A DNA stretch of 64,000 nt from Clavulina sp. PMI_390 (taxonomy: Eukaryota; Basidiomycota; Agaricomycetes; Cantharellales; Hydnaceae). The notes beneath the pieces are model-generated. The model was given only the letters and a program-made list of their open reading frames with translations, had not been told where the DNA came from and did no database searches. The stretch lies in assembly GCA_015039315.1 (NCBI GenBank), contig WIDE01000048.1, positions 125,431 through 189,430 on the forward strand, written 5' to 3'. Position 1 is the stretch's first letter, and every line of letters begins with the position of its first letter. This document shows positions 24,670-37,308 of this stretch, in pieces. A program made the position numbers and the translations under genes.

Positions 24670-25549
24670 CTACAGACCACCTGGGATGGGGTTCAGGGGT
24701 TGCTGGGACAATGAGACCGGATGGCCTCCTGCTGCATTATAGTCGGCTCGAGGGCCTGGTACAGCGGGCCCAGATGCTGTATGCTGCAGGGGCCCGGTGG
24801 TCTGGGCGTTGGTTCTTCGCGTATGTTGAGGGTTAGGAGTCCATGTGATTTGTGCAGGAATGGACTGCTGTTGGGGCTGTTGCGTTGGCCTAACTTGCTG
24901 GACTGGCGGAGAAATTTCAGAAGGTGGAGGTCCGGATGTGGTTAGGGAGATGAGATGTTCCCGTGAAGGGGGTGGTGCCATGGAGGAGGGGCCCGACTCG
25001 ATGAAACCAGTGCGGCGAACGGTATCTGCGAACAAAGCCGACAGTTTAGGTCGCCGCGCAAGAAAATGGATGTCCATAAAGGGGTGTAAAGGAGGCAGGG
25101 AGTGATTCCCTTGTGCACAACCACTGTTTTGTCGTGCTGATGGGTGGGGTTACTGAGCGAAAGGACCTACCCGCAACCTTCAAGTTTACCTCCTTCATAG
25201 CGGCTAGAAGCTCGTGTGCATGGGGGTCTGAGGGGTGAAGGGGGTCATAGCTAGATATCAGGATAGGAAAGCCACGATTACTTGTCCCAATGCGGAAACA
25301 CACCATTCCAGTGTACGATCTCGAGATGCTACGAAAAGATGAGCATAATTCATATGAATAAATCAACTAAGGATGACTACAAACCAGTTTATGCTCTTCC
25401 TTTGATCGATATGCCGTCCCGCACGTTGAGCAAAGGTGTGAGGGGACGTATTCGAGCGAATGTAGGTTCTCCTCAGTGACGACCATAATCGGTAAAGGGT
25501 CCTTCCACGTCACAGACCACTGGCTGTTGAGGGGAGCACCAGAAGCCAT
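24670..25549 (-). CDS. Hypothetical protein with Gln/Pro-rich C terminus
   Basis: I do not recognise this protein. A three-exon model (25425-25549, 25171-25328 and 24670-25025) gives a clean 639-nt frame, or 212 aa. The N-terminal half (MASGAPLNSQWSVTWKDPLP, then YTGMVCFRIGTSNRGFPILI and HELLAAMKEVNLKVA) looks globular. The C-terminal half is rich in Gln, Pro, Ser and Thr, with a QQVRPTQQPQQQ stretch. The exon 1 donor is uncertain: a read-through of exon 1 would add a CSTCGTAYRSKEEHK stretch but then loses the frame. The start follows a pyrimidine-rich leader. It has no predicted membrane segment or signal peptide. It could be a regulatory or RNA-associated protein, but that is only suggested by composition. 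Confidence 0.5.
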
Positions 25550-27245
25550 CAAAAAGGGAGGGTGGGCGGTGAGCGGAAACGGAAAGCTTGGTGGTTGAAG
25601 AGGACAAAGAGAACACGACAAGTTGCGGAATCACTACTTTGCCGTCTGTCCGCCTTACTCAGAGAGCTAATACCTTATCAAGGAGATTTACGCGAATCCC
25701 AGAGAGTTGGGGAAGAAAAACATCGTGCCGCCGGCGAGTAAGATGATGGAAGTAACTAATCCTCAGGAAAACGGATGAGGGTCTCCTTCGCAAACTGATC
25801 TACGGCGCCTAACACATTCACGACATGGAGAACCCGGGACTAGCCAAGGTTACCTCACGAGGTTAGATTCACCATTGGACTCACCAGGTTTCTCGTCATC
25901 ATGGTCAATCTTGTGCTGAATGGGGTCGCCGCTCCTACCATTCTTCATCTCCCCAATGTTCCCTAGGACGCGGCTTGAAGCCCACGGATCTCTTGCTCAC
26001 CTGGGAATCCGGTTTCCCCGACTAAACCAAACATCGGGCAGGGTGAGTAGTTGTTGTCAGTGGATGACCGCTCAGCTGAATAACGGTTCGCACCGGTTGT
26101 ACCAAGCGCCTTGATTTGTGATGCGTGAAAAGCTCATGGTGCTATCACAATTCAGTCTGTGGTCAATCATGCACCGTTGAGTGACCTGACACAGCCATAT
26201 TCAGGTTCGTCGATGACGTCTGGCAGCTGGGCAGTGAATAACCAATACAAGCAGTGGGACCGCACAGGAGAAATAGTCTCTCAGATACTGCCACGCTGGG
26301 CGATGTCAAAGGATTCTGAGGCTCCCGGTAACTTTGCTACAGACGACAGGTCGTAGGGGAAGAGCAGCCGGCTTCAAGCGTCGAAAAGGGAACAGAGGGT
26401 TTTTTGGGGAGCAGAGAGCCACAAGAGCCGACAGAGGTGAGGACACAAAAACCGCTGTCAGAGCTTGAGAGTCTTGGTGGACAGATATATATCTAGGATT
26501 CGAGCACTTGGGTTTGAGGAGGGCCGATAAGTTCGCGAGATGCTGTGTAGAGAGAAAGAGGTGGAATATAAGGCCATATGGGCACGCAGGAATGATCGAA
26601 AAAGGGCAGAGTAGGGTAGGGTACTTGATGGCTTATCATTGCCTGCAGGACATGGCGTTGCCAGTGGAGCACAAGTGACCTTTTCTGGCAGGTCTGCATA
26701 AAAGCTGGAGAGGTCTATTAGCCGTTCCCGAACATTACTGCTGGGAGTGGATGGTCTTCAACGAAGCCCCATCCGATTGTGAGTTGCAATGTCGATCTTG
26801 CAGGCATGCGTCGCACACAAGATTTTCGTTTCTGTCGTCTGTCAAACAATGAATCTTATTGAAAGCTCCTACAAGAGCCGTAACTATGGCCCGAGCTGGT
26901 CAATCGTCGTGGTATCAGAAAATTGAAAGGTCTCACCATCCGTGCAAGTCTCCAGAGTCACCAGTCGGCGGCTGGCGCTAACATTCAGCAGAATCTCTGG
27001 TCAAGGAGAGTATTATTACGTGCAGTAGTTGGGGATTGTTAATGTGTATCAAATAAAAATTTGTGAGCTCTGCAGCTCAGATTGACGAGGTGTGATTTGA
27101 CATGGAGTCAAACATAGGGCTTGTGCCCGAAACAGAGTTGAGGAGCACGTGCTCCGGGGCTGGTGAACAGTGCCACTGCCAATCAAGTCGCGTGCAGAAC
27201 GTCCTCCTCAACACCACGCAGTCGCGACCGCATACCCCCAACACA
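25550..27245. other. Long intergenic region, no gene recognised
   Basis: About 1.7 kb between divergent genes: the hypothetical protein (-) and the inositol 5-phosphatase (+). Several short frames exist, such as one on the plus strand at 26159-26356, but I find no consistent exon chain or domain. It may hold an unrecognised small gene or a decayed one. Confidence 0.45.
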
Positions 27246-28805
27246 ATGTCGGACCAAGTGCTTGTCCAGATAGCTAGGTATCGTTGCTGAGCTCGCTGTC
27301 GTTCTCTATCGCCATCGCTGAGGCCTTGCCCGTCTGTGACGTAGTTACAATGGAAACATGCAAGGAGACGACCTGTTGGCACAAGACCTCGTGGACTGGC
27401 TTGCTCCGACGTTGACCACATCCCAATTTCTAGCGCATCGCGCGCCCTCAGCGGATATTCTGGTCGTGGGGTTCCAGGAGCTATTGCCTCTTCACCTCGG
27501 CTGTACGTCCCTACCCACCCCCACATCACATCCCGCTTTGCCTCATTTAACGGGCCATTGCATCAAACTCTTATAGTTGCAGGATTATCAGCTGGCATGA
27601 TAAACTCCCGCGATGCTCTCATTCGCGCCGAAATCGAGAAGCACAATAAGGTGCCTTACGTCCTGGTTGGCAAGATCGTCTCCGTCGGTGTTGCCATGCT
27701 TGTCTACGCGAAGGACGGCGAGCAAAGCATCGCCAGGCGTATTCGAGATGTTGAAACACAATTTACTTCATTTGGTCCCGCTTGGATGGGAAACAAAGGG
27801 TCTGTGGCCCTTCGTTTCCGGTTGCTGGAGGAAAATGAACCGAAAGGTCCCGGGGAGCTTTATACGTGAGTCACTCTGGCCTCTAGAAAAGCATACCTCA
27901 TCTAAGTACCCACTCCATGCGCCTCTGGATAGCTTTGTCTGCTCGCACTTGACGGCCCATGCAAAGCACTACACTCGCCGACTGGAGAACTATCAGCACC
28001 TCGTCAAAACCCTCTTATTCTCTCCCGTCTCCCAACCAGGGAAGCCATCCACCATCTACGACTCCACTCATCTCTTCTTCTTTGGTGACCTCAATTTCCG
28101 ACTCACCAAGCCAGGGTGCGATCAAGCTAAGGACTCGGGGCTTGTTGAGAGTGAGGTCCTGGAGCTGAACACGACACTGGACGGGAGGAGACAACTCATC
28201 GAGCACGACCAACTGAAGAGGGCGCAGCGAGAAGGCAAAGCTCTGATAGGGCTGAGAGAGGGAGAAGTGGAGCAATTCCCTGTCACGTTCAAGTACAAGA
28301 TCGGCACTGTTGATACGTATAGGTGTGTCTCTTATTCCTCTCTTCACTTCAGTATCCTAGTGCTCATTTACCGGTCCACAGCTCCAAGCGGACTCCCTCA
28401 TGGACCGACAGAATCCTCTACACAACTGCCTCAGATGCCGACCTCCCACACGATCAATCCCATATCAAAAATATCCTATATACATCCATCCTCGCCTTCA
28501 CGAAGAGCGACCACAAACCCATCACCGCCATGCTTCTTGTTCCTTCCTCTTCTGCTTCCGCATCTAGTTCAACGCCTGGCATCCCCCCGCTAATCAAGCT
28601 CCCGCCTCACTCGTTGGACCTTGCCGCCGATCCGCGCCTGAGGCTCATCTCTCGCCTGGTGGGCAAGCCGCTCGACTGGCTGGTCGGCTGGCTATGGTGC
28701 TTCTTCTGGTATCTGGGCTTTGGCCATGCCAACGTTGGGGTGGGCAATTTCGTACTGGGCGGAGTGGGTGCACTTGTGTGGTGGAAGCGATTGTGGTTCT
28801 TCTAA
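27246..28805 (+). CDS. Inositol polyphosphate 5-phosphatase with C-terminal membrane anchor (INP54-like)
   Basis: Five exons (27246-27277, 27345-27502, 27577-27865, 27933-28322 and 28382-28805) sum to 1293 nt, or 430 aa. Catalytic motifs of the 5-phosphatase fold are present in order: VVGFQELLPL with the metal-binding Glu, WMGNKGSVALRF, FVCSHLTAH, FFFGDLNFRL, PSWTDRIL and KSDHKPI. The enzyme removes the 5-phosphate from PI(4,5)P2. The last 50 residues are hydrophobic and Trp-rich (LDWLVGWLWCFFWYLGFGH onward) and end KRLWFF, which resembles the tail anchor that holds yeast Inp54 in the ER membrane. There is no SAC or other extra domain. The first exon is short (MSDQVLVQIA), and the join to SYNGNMQGDDL restores the usual start of the fold. 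Confidence 0.9.
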
Positions 28806-29403
28806 AGCTGTGCAACCTTCCTCAGAGTCTGTTGCTGTGTCTACCGATCCATATAGTCCCGAGAGAGGGGTCAGGCTGGCTCCGATACCCTTACTTATCC
28901 TTTGTTAGCCTCCTCAAGTCACATGCTATATGTTTGGTTTGCTGTACATGCTTATGACCAATCTGGACACCTATGTGTATCATTGGTCCATCACCCGACC
29001 AAGCGTCTTATATACCAATACAGTACTCCTACCCTATTACAACTAGCGAACAATGAATTATACAGCAACTACACCTCGCCAAGGCTTAGTCAAAAAAGAA
29101 GGTTGAATAGTGGAAAAAAAAAGAGATAGCGATTCGGCGAGGGAGAGGGAAGAGTCGATGAAGGAAAGGAGAAAAAGGAAGAGCAAAAAGACAAAGTTTA
29201 GGTCGACACCACCCATCTGTTGAGAATCCAGTCGTCATAAGAGACTCCGAGGAGTCAAGTCGTGAGAGGGAATACACACGCGAGAGAGAGCGCGGAGGAG
29301 CAAGAAAAAAAGACAAAGCAGAAACAATCTTGATAGATCGAAAGAAACGTTCAACACAATAAGCAGCGAAACAGATCAACAAAAATGATCCTATGTCAGT
29401 CCT
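28806..29403. other. Convergent intergenic region
   Basis: This lies between the 3' ends of the 5-phosphatase (+) and the membrane protein (-). It is purine-rich from about 29090 to 29380. No gene is seen. Confidence 0.5.
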
Positions 29404-31648
29404 CTAGTCGAGCATGTGGCCGATAAAGTCCAGCGAGCCAGTCTTTCCAACAATAAAGCTGCCCTCAAAGCCAAGGCCGTCGAGCTCGATATCTCCCCCT
29501 TCACCGTTCTCGCCTCCAGGGAAAGATAGGCCATCAATGCGGAAAGCGATCGCGGCAGTACCGCGGACACCTGCAAGGACACCCTTACCGCGCGCAGTGA
29601 GGAGCTGCAAAGTGACGAAGATGCCCGTCAGTAAAAGAATAACCCCGCGGATTAGCGCTCGCGAAGAAATAATAAACAAACCTTCCTAACAAACGCCTGG
29701 AACTCTTTATCGCGCCCAGGTAAGACATCAAGGGGAGCATTGTCCAGTTCAGCCTTCACCCATCGCACAAGGACACCATCCTGATCCACGTCCACATACT
29801 CGGCTTCAGCTTCGACTTGATGCTCAATCGTATCAAGCGTAGTGGCGTTCAACCAGTCAGTGGGCCTGATACGTGCGAACGCTCCAGCCGGGAGCGGCTT
29901 GGGCAGCGGCGGTGCAGGCCTGCGACCCACCATTACCTCCACACTGGCCTTCTCCGCAGATCCAGAGCGCAGCTGCGGCGGCGGTAACCCATCGTACACG
30001 AGCGCGTCGGGCCACACACGCCTAATGTCCAAGCGTGGAGTCAGCCCACTCAGTTCTGCTGGGAGACCAAAGCTCGCAAAGAGTGTCCCGCTCGCAGTAA
30101 GCTCTTCTCCATCCTCAGAGGCGCCCAGCTTCATGTTGCGAACAGTAAGACCTCGGAGGATCTTGGGCTTTTTGGCTGGTGCTGGGAGCGAGATGGGCGT
30201 GGGCGGGAAAGAGAATGGGAATGAGGGTTCTTGAGAGGGAGGAGTGGCGTGGAAGGGAGCCACAACGACCGTATTGGGACGGGCGGCAAGATAGTCAGAG
30301 GCAAGTTGACTCAAGGAGGGGATCATCTCTGATGAGATGGGGAGCATGGTTCCGCGCACTGGGACGGAAATCGACGCAAACGTCCCAGAATAATTAAATT
30401 GTGGGGAAGCAGTAATATGGGCGAGGGGGAATGTTTTGCTGGGATCTGCCACGCCAAGCAGAGAGATAATTAAGGGGAACACTGGCAGTTGTGGAGGGAA
30501 ATGGATAATGCGATCTGATGAGGAGGTTTCGAGAGGGAGCTTCAAGTTGGCGAGAGCTGCAAACTCTATCGTTTGGTGTCCATGATCTTCACGGATGTCT
30601 AGCTCGTATGACCCCACATCAACAATCTCGTCGAGATTGAGGGGTGAGCCAGGTTGAGGGTACCCCTGAGGGAAGTGAGGCACTGGACAAGTGAGAACCA
30701 AACGGAGTCAGTCAGTTAGGGGTGGTCTTGGTATCTTGATGCTAGTGAATAAAGTGACTCACAATTGAGTGCTAAATTTGAGTCTAAGTTATACATGGTC
30801 CGCCTGACGTTTGGCAGCCACCAGGGCTTGCGGGCGGTTTCGAGGGTGAGCTCAGGCGTGGTAATCTTAACACGAAGGCCAGCATGAAGCCACGTTGCTT
30901 GCGCGACACGCACGAGGTCGGAAGCATTATGGGATGGGGCAAGTGTAAGAGGAATTGTGACGGGGGACATCTGGATCGCACGTTTCTTCCTGAATGCCGC
31001 CAAATTCGGAAGCACCGGCACCGCGAGCTGAGGCCCTGTAGTGCAATTCAACAGGAACGTGCCATCAAACGCAGAGATAGTGAACGTTGTTGACGCAGGT
31101 GCGCGCAGACCGCCAAGAGCAGAGACGAGCCAGCGGCCAGTTGCTCGGCGGGCATAGGCCATGGCGCTGTCGTCGTCGGGGTCTATTCCCAGCACCCATT
31201 CAGTGTCAACACCGACGTCGGCATGGACAGTGAGTTGGACTTGGCCATCAGCAACCTTGACGACCTGAATCGAGTTGGTTCCCCAGCGAGTCGCATTGGA
31301 GAATACCGTCTCCGGGAGCAGTCGCGATGCAGGAGCCGCTCTCAGAGTGGCCCAGACAAATGCGACAAAGATGAGCAGAGAGAAAAGACCGACGAGGGCA
31401 AAGAGAGCAAGCCAGGAGAGCGCTTGTGCTAGTCGAGAGCGTTGTCGCCGCCCTTGGTGATGTTCGGCGTCGCGCAGGCCAGGGCGTACAGCATCATCAG
31501 CGGGGACATCATATGATGACGCAGCTAAGGGGGTCGTATACAGGATAGGAGAGGATGTTATGAGAGGGGTGTGTTCTGTCTCGCGGACATCAACGGCGAT
31601 GGCCTTGGCCTTGCCTTTGCCTTTGGCGTCGCTGACCATGGTGAGCAA
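29404..31648 (-). CDS. Large single-pass membrane protein, vacuolar Tag1-like
   Basis: Three exons (30763-31648, 29682-30682 and 29404-29604) sum to 2088 nt, or 695 aa. A second Met three codons in (31639) is an alternative start. A cytosolic N terminus of about 90 residues with a cluster HTPLITSSP is followed by one strong transmembrane helix (ALSWLALFALVGLFSLLIFV). The remaining 570 residues carry several N-glycosylation sequons, such as NATR, NCTT and NASD, so a type II topology with a lumenal domain is likely. Repeated beta-rich LEA-like units (PVTIPLTLAP, GLRVKITTPELTL, GLTVRNMKLG) resemble the fungal vacuolar membrane family that includes yeast Tag1, which takes part in ending autophagy. 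That family link is by architecture and general resemblance only. No catalytic residues are seen. Confidence 0.7.
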
Positions 31649-32184
31649 AGGGGGTTTGAGGAGGAAAAAAGCAACGAGGGGGCAGGTACAAAGTTTGTTT
31701 GGTCAAGGCCGATCGTTCCCACGCTACTCCAATTCCGCCCTCTTTTATCCCCAACAAGCCTTTAGCACCTCTTGCATACGGGTCTTTGTGCCATTTTTAT
31801 AGAAGAATAGATGTGGCGAGAGGACTTGGATAAATTCAGACATTTCTACAATATTCTAGCCATACATCTAACCTCATGCAGCCCGGATGGAGCTGGCAAA
31901 GGGGACCGCTGCATGTGGTCAAGTCTAGACATCGCGGGAGCACTGCGCCACCTTGGCATGTCTGTCAACTTGCTGATAACGAGTGTCGGCATACTCAATG
32001 GAGCAATCGTCGGATAACCGGATTTCTTTTCCACGTCAATGGAATCCGAGCAACGCCTGATCATTCTTCCTATCTGATCACGAGCTTGCTCGAACTAAGT
32101 GTCGTAATCGAGAGCTATATACCTCCCTCGTCCTCCTCAACTTGCTTGTAACCACCCCTTCGCTACTTTCTACTACCAGACATC
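31649..32184. other. Divergent promoter region
   Basis: About 540 nt between the membrane protein gene (-) and the Gfo/Idh/MocA gene (+). A TATA box for the latter lies at 32116-32121. No gene is seen. Confidence 0.55.
32116..32121 (+). promoter_or_regulatory. TATA box of the Gfo/Idh/MocA gene
   Basis: TATATA in the context GAGCTATATACC lies 64 nt upstream of the ATG at 32185, followed by a pyrimidine-rich leader. Confidence 0.5.
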
Positions 32185-33693
32185 ATGAGCGAACCAATTG
32201 GTATTGCGATCTGTGGTGCTGGCCTTTTTGCCAAGCAAGGTCAATTCAACATTAACACTAAGCTGGAAAAACTCTCCATCATACACTGACTCGCACTTCT
32301 ATGTCTCCATACTACTCTAGCCCACCTGCCTGCACTCAAGGCACTCCCGCCCAACACTGGCATTCTCAAAGCCATCTACTCACGCTCCACCAAGTCGTCT
32401 TCTTCACTCGCCGAATTTGCCTCGTCGGAGCTCGGCACCCCGGTTGAGGTATACAGCGAAGAGCAAGGCGGTGATAAGGGCCTCGATGCTCTCCTTGCTC
32501 GCACGGATATCCAGGCCGTCATTGTGGTTATGCCGATCAACAGCCAGCCGGCGATGGTCCTCAAATGTCTTGCTGCTGGTACGTCCGAATTCTCGATCCT
32601 ACTTGGTGTGCATGTATGCTCACGGATACTGTCTATCGCCCGCTGGATCTGTAATATCCCTGTAGGCAAGCATGTGTTGAGTGAGAAGCCTATTGCACAG
32701 ACGGTCCAGCACGCTCAAGCAGCTATCGCTTCTTACAAAGAGCAATTTGAATCGAAGGGCCTTTTGTGAGTCGTCATCTCCTCGGTACAAATGCCTCACA
32801 CACTCACCCTTGCTACCGTGCCGTGCTTCTGTATATAGCTGGCGCATCGCTGAGAACTTCGAGGTTGAGCCTGCATATCTTTACGCGCGTGATGTACTCG
32901 CGAGCGGCAAGATCGGCAATGTATCACACTGGCGGTTAACGATGACCGACTCGATCAAAGTCGAGACGAGCCTATACGCGCAGACGAAGTGGAGGGCGAC
33001 ACCAGAGTATCAGGGTGGTTTCCTTTTGGATGGCGGTGTGGTTCGTACAATCAGCCTTTCCTCGATCCTAATTCATTCACTCACTACAACCGAACTCTTC
33101 TCATGCTAATCTCGACCTATACTTCCCTTACATTCATGTTATGATTCGCCCTATGAATTCACCAACAACTGGGCTGCGGTAAATAGCACTCTGTAGCCCT
33201 GCTACGGACCATTCTCCCGACAAAGATGACCTCACTCTCGGCATTCGCAAGTCTCAGTAACCCAGTGCTTCCCCCGCACGACACCATCCATGCTGTTGTC
33301 ACCTGTGCCCCACAATCATCCTCCTCGACGCCCGCCCACGGGATCTTCGACATGACCTTTGGTGCTCCCGACACCAATCGCATAGACCCCTCTGTGACAG
33401 GCGCGTATGTGCTCGTTACAGGCACATCGGGGTGGCTGGGCATCCACAAGACGACGATGGAAGGCGGTGTCCGCGGAATGCGCGTGGATGTGCACGTGAA
33501 GGGTTCTGACAAGCCAGAAATTTTTGAGTCACGCGTCCAGGGTGTGGAGAGGGAAGTGGAGAACTTCCTCAAGCTGGTGAAGAGCAGTGGGAAGGAGGAT
33601 GTCGGTGGGGGGTTGTTGGAGGGCGCGTTGAGTGATGTGAGCTTCATTGAGAGTGCGTTGACAAGTGATGGGAAGCCACTCAATTTGTTGTAA
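32185..33693 (+). CDS. Gfo/Idh/MocA-family NAD(P)-dependent oxidoreductase
   Basis: Five exons (32185-32239, 32321-32578, 32666-32765, 32839-33040 and 33187-33693) sum to 1122 nt, or 373 aa. The Rossmann motif is IAICGAGLFAKQAHLPAL near residues 6-23, lacking a third Gly in the usual place. The family hallmark GKHVLSEKPIA contains the EKP catalytic Lys, and WRIAENFEVEPAY contains the AEN motif. LLDGGVHSVALLR matches the substrate-site GGV(H/C)xxD region, though the acidic residue is replaced. Such enzymes act on sugars, inositols or diols in the cytosol (for example D-xylose or trans-1,2-dihydrobenzene-1,2-diol dehydrogenases); the substrate cannot be named from sequence. The last intron, 146 nt, splits the GGVH motif. 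Confidence 0.9.
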
Positions 33694-35059
33694 ACTCGAG
33701 GACACCACGCATTCTAGAGGTGAGTACTGGTGGACTTGTTTTCCACGCTCGTGTCCTAGATCTGATGGGTAATTTGTACGTTAGGTACTCGTCTCCATAA
33801 TGGGTCCATGTCCTCTCAACGATGTATATGCGTTTCTGCTCGTCTCGTGGATTAATGACATATGCTCTACCAAATGCATCCCGAACTGCTCACACGCTAT
33901 TCTGAAGTCCGATCTCGCCCCGCCTTCGATGTTTGCGTTTCCTGATTAGATCTTACGCTTGGGCGCATCCTTACACATGGTGGGCGCTGGCTGTTGAATC
34001 ACTGAATAACAATCTAAATCTTATATATGACACTCTGACACACTGACTGGCCCACGGCTGTTTGACAATCTGTTTCCTCCGGCACGCCGGCGCGGAGAAT
34101 CTATGTGGAGCGCGTTCGATCACCATTGAGTTGTTGAATAGCGGCCGCAGGAAGCTGCTCCACTCAGGGGCGCAGGGACGAGCTGTCGACTCATGCATGC
34201 GTGCTGCGTCCACGATCGGCGCTCTGTGATGTGCAGGAGGGGAGATCTATCTCTCCCGACTCTTTTGTGTAGACCTCAGGAAGTAATACGGCGGGGATGC
34301 CGGCGGAGAAAAGAATGCAGCAATGCAAGGGGAGTTGCATAAATGAAAAGCCCTCAGGACTGTATTAGAGTGCACATCCTGTATGCCGTCAACCATGCAG
34401 ACCAAAATTTAAAAAAGCGCTCGATCACGAAATACATGTGCGCGCTCCCCCGGAGTCGATGTGCTGGCACTGGAACCTCGGAACACTCTTGGAGAAATTC
34501 GAGAATTTCAACGCGAGGGCGGCGACTGGGAGGCTCATGACCCGGAGCCTCGCAACGCGTTTATTATCCAGAGGCTTGACATGCATGCTGCCACCAATAT
34601 TCGAGGCCCCTTCCCAGCTGCAATTGAGCGCGATATTCTCCTCTTCTGATGAAGAGATGAAATATAATTTGAATAGTGCGCTGGCTGAAACGGGTGGACC
34701 GCAGTAAAAGAAGACGAACCGCTCGAGCTGCGCGGTTGGTTGAAGGAGGGCGACGGCATCAGCAACTGTAACACTTCGGGGCCCGGGGGCGTGTTGGACG
34801 ATGATGATCTCCCACTACTCATCCCCCGTCCCGAAGGTTCGGGAAGTGATGGCCCAATTATTATTTTTATTCTAGCGAGATCTTGTGGTCGTAAAAATAC
34901 CAAATACAGATAGAGTGCATGGGCGCAGGTGGGAAGTGTCCTGGAAACTGCCGCCGCTCAGGTTGGGCGAGGCACCACCACCCTCCTCCACACCCACCTC
35001 ACCTCACCCCTACACGGCCGCCTCGTCTCCCTCCCCTACCCCACGGTCACTGAGCCCGT
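33694..35059. other. Long intergenic region, no gene recognised
   Basis: About 1.4 kb between two plus-strand genes. Small open frames at 34340-34900 on both strands overlap, but none is recognisable. The last 150 nt before 35060 is rich in CCACC and probably forms the leader of the membrane protein gene. Confidence 0.45.
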
Positions 35060-37308
35060 ATGGGCGTATTTGACGTATGGTATGCGTTTGCTGGCTTAGA
35101 TCACGTTTTCTCCTAGAAAAAAACGCGGCCCTCATTGCTGAGTCTGGACCCCGGGATGCATTAGGTTGGGACCTCTGTTGGCGGGCACACTCGCCACCGT
35201 CTTTCTGCTTGGCTTTGTGCTTCTTGAAGGCCGAGCTTACTTTCGTTCGTCGAAGAAGTAAGTCAGAACCTTGGTTTTCGGACCATTATTCGGCGCGGAT
35301 GTGGGGAGTGCGGTGCATGATATCACTGTATATTGACATCCTTCATTGCTGCCTCTTCCCCTGTGTTAGGGATGGTATATGGCTCAAGCTGCTGGTATGG
35401 CGATGAGATCTCGTCAATATGGCCAAAGGCTTGGCTTTCCTGATGTGCTACCATCGCAGGTCTGCTACATTATTCTGGCAGAGCTCTTCATAACTGCCGC
35501 TTTGTGAGCCCTTCCCATCCAATTTTTGGCAACCCGACCTGAGCTAAAGATACGATCACACCCACGTTTGATCACCAGGATCGCCCTCATTTGGATGTTT
35601 CTCATTGATGACTTCGACAACCCATTCGCTCTGCTCACCACACCTTGGAGTACGATTTTCTGTTTCATAACTGCACCAAACGAGTACATATGCTAATGGC
35701 GATCAATCTTGCCCTCATCTTATAGTGCTACACGCAGGTGAGTAGTGTGTCGAGCAAACCCTCGGCTGATCCATGCTGACGATGCGTTTGCAAACAACAG
35801 AACCGTTACTCGCAGCCTGCGTTTCCCTTCCCGTTCAATTGTTCTTTGCGCAAAGGTGAGCCCCCTCCCCGCCTAGATAAGCACGACGTCGGCAAAGATC
35901 GATCCCAACTATTACGGCCGAGCTGACACCCAAGATCCAGGGTCGTTATCCTGTATCATCGCCCTTGGTTCGGAGTTGGTATTGGCGCCGTCAGCATTAT
36001 AATATTCGGGCTGGGCGTAGTAATCACCGTGCTCCTTTCCCATAACACCGACGCCCTTCTCCCGACAAATATCAACAACCTTATCCACGACATTGGAGCT
36101 GTTGCCATCTCGTTGCACCTGGTGAATGATGTGATAATCTCTGGCAGCTTGGTATGGTATCTCCATACGAATAGGACTGGAATTCAGCGCAGCGACATGT
36201 TGATCGACGATATTGTGCGATGTGAGTCCCTCATCATGGAGATGATATCATATCATGTTATGATTCTGACGACGATGTTGATCTTCCCGCCCAGTAACGA
36301 TACAAACTGGCTCACTCACCGCCCTGGTCGTTATTGTCCTCCTGATCCTTAATTCAGCGTACATGGTACGTTAGCCGCTGAAAGTACTCTTGCCCTGGCC
36401 GCCTGTCTAACTAGGTCTTCTTTACTGAAATATAGGGAAACCAATCCAACTCGATGTGAGTCACGAGTAGAGCTTCCCAAACTTTCCCCAAGAGTTGCTC
36501 ACGGTTCTCTCCATTATTGCCATTTATTATTACCAAATTCCCTCTTCCCACGTATTTCCAGGAGCGCTATAGCATACATGCCTCTGAGCAAGTTCTACAG
36601 CCTATCACTGCTCGTCACTCGTACGTTTCGTTGTTCCTCTCTTTTGTGTGTAGCAGAAATATCTCACACATATGGTACACCAGTGAATGCTCGCCAAGGC
36701 TGGAGCTTCGGATCGACCAACAGCCGGATGTGGGACACCGCTGCTGTTGCAGCCCAGATGTCCGGGCTCGGTCCTACTAATGCACCCGGTGCGGGCGATG
36801 CTATGGCCGCGAACGGGGATATACATTTGCCGCCTGGCATTGTAGCGATCATCCCATCTAGTCCAGACATAGAACGACGCGCAGGAGAAGAGTCAGCAGA
36901 GGTCTTTATCCTGTCTTTTGATTTATGTTCTCATTCTCATGCTTCTTTCCCCCTCACTTTTCCCTGATACAATAGGCTTTAGGCTTCTCGCTGTCACCTC
37001 GCACAAAAAAGCGACGCTCGTCTTCGCCCAACTTTCTCGGCTCCATCCCGCTCATGCCCCTGACGATCAGTCTGGACGACGCTATGGGATCTAATCCCTC
37101 GGACTGGTCTAACAGCAGCCCACCGCACAGCGCTCGACTAACAGAAGAATCAAAGGGTCCAACGGTGGGTCAACCCAAACCTGCGGGCCCAGGAAACACC
37201 CCTCTCTCCACGTGCAGTATTTCAGAGGAACATGCAGATTCTTCTGATTCTCGACAATCCTCCTCTATCAATCACACGACCACTGAGAGCGGAAGTGGGG
37301 GCTCATGA
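35060..37308 (+). CDS. DUF6534-type multi-pass membrane protein
   Basis: Thirteen exons (35060-35079, 35165-35257, 35370-35394, 35460-35503, 35579-35649, 35726-35737, 35801-35855, 35941-36221, 36295-36365, 36436-36455, 36562-36620, 36684-36901 and 36976-37308) sum to 1302 nt, or 433 aa. The N terminus MGVFDVWLGPLLAGTLATVF is the typical first helix of this agaricomycete family. Further hydrophobic segments include VCYIILAELFITAALIALIW, EPLLAACVSLPVQLFFAQR, VGIGAVSIIIFGLGVVITVL, and LTALVVIVLLILNSAYM. The hallmark VAISLHLVNDVIISGSLVWY...HTNRTGIQRSD and the final SLLVTLNARQG are clear. I count about seven helices. A long hydrophilic Ser/Pro-rich C tail of roughly 175 residues follows. The family is greatly expanded in mushrooms and has no known function. 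The 12-nt exon and two 20-nt exons are required to keep the frame. Confidence 0.87.

Noticed and set aside
25381..25549. Alternative first exon of the hypothetical gene that would encode a CxxC motif
   Set aside because: With this donor the next exon runs into stops; the model ending exon 1 at 25425 gives a clean frame through all three exons, though only cDNA can decide.
34535..34903. Minus-strand 122-codon frame upstream of the DUF6534-type gene
   Set aside because: No domain, no splice pattern, and overlapping frames on the plus strand of similar length; treated as chance.
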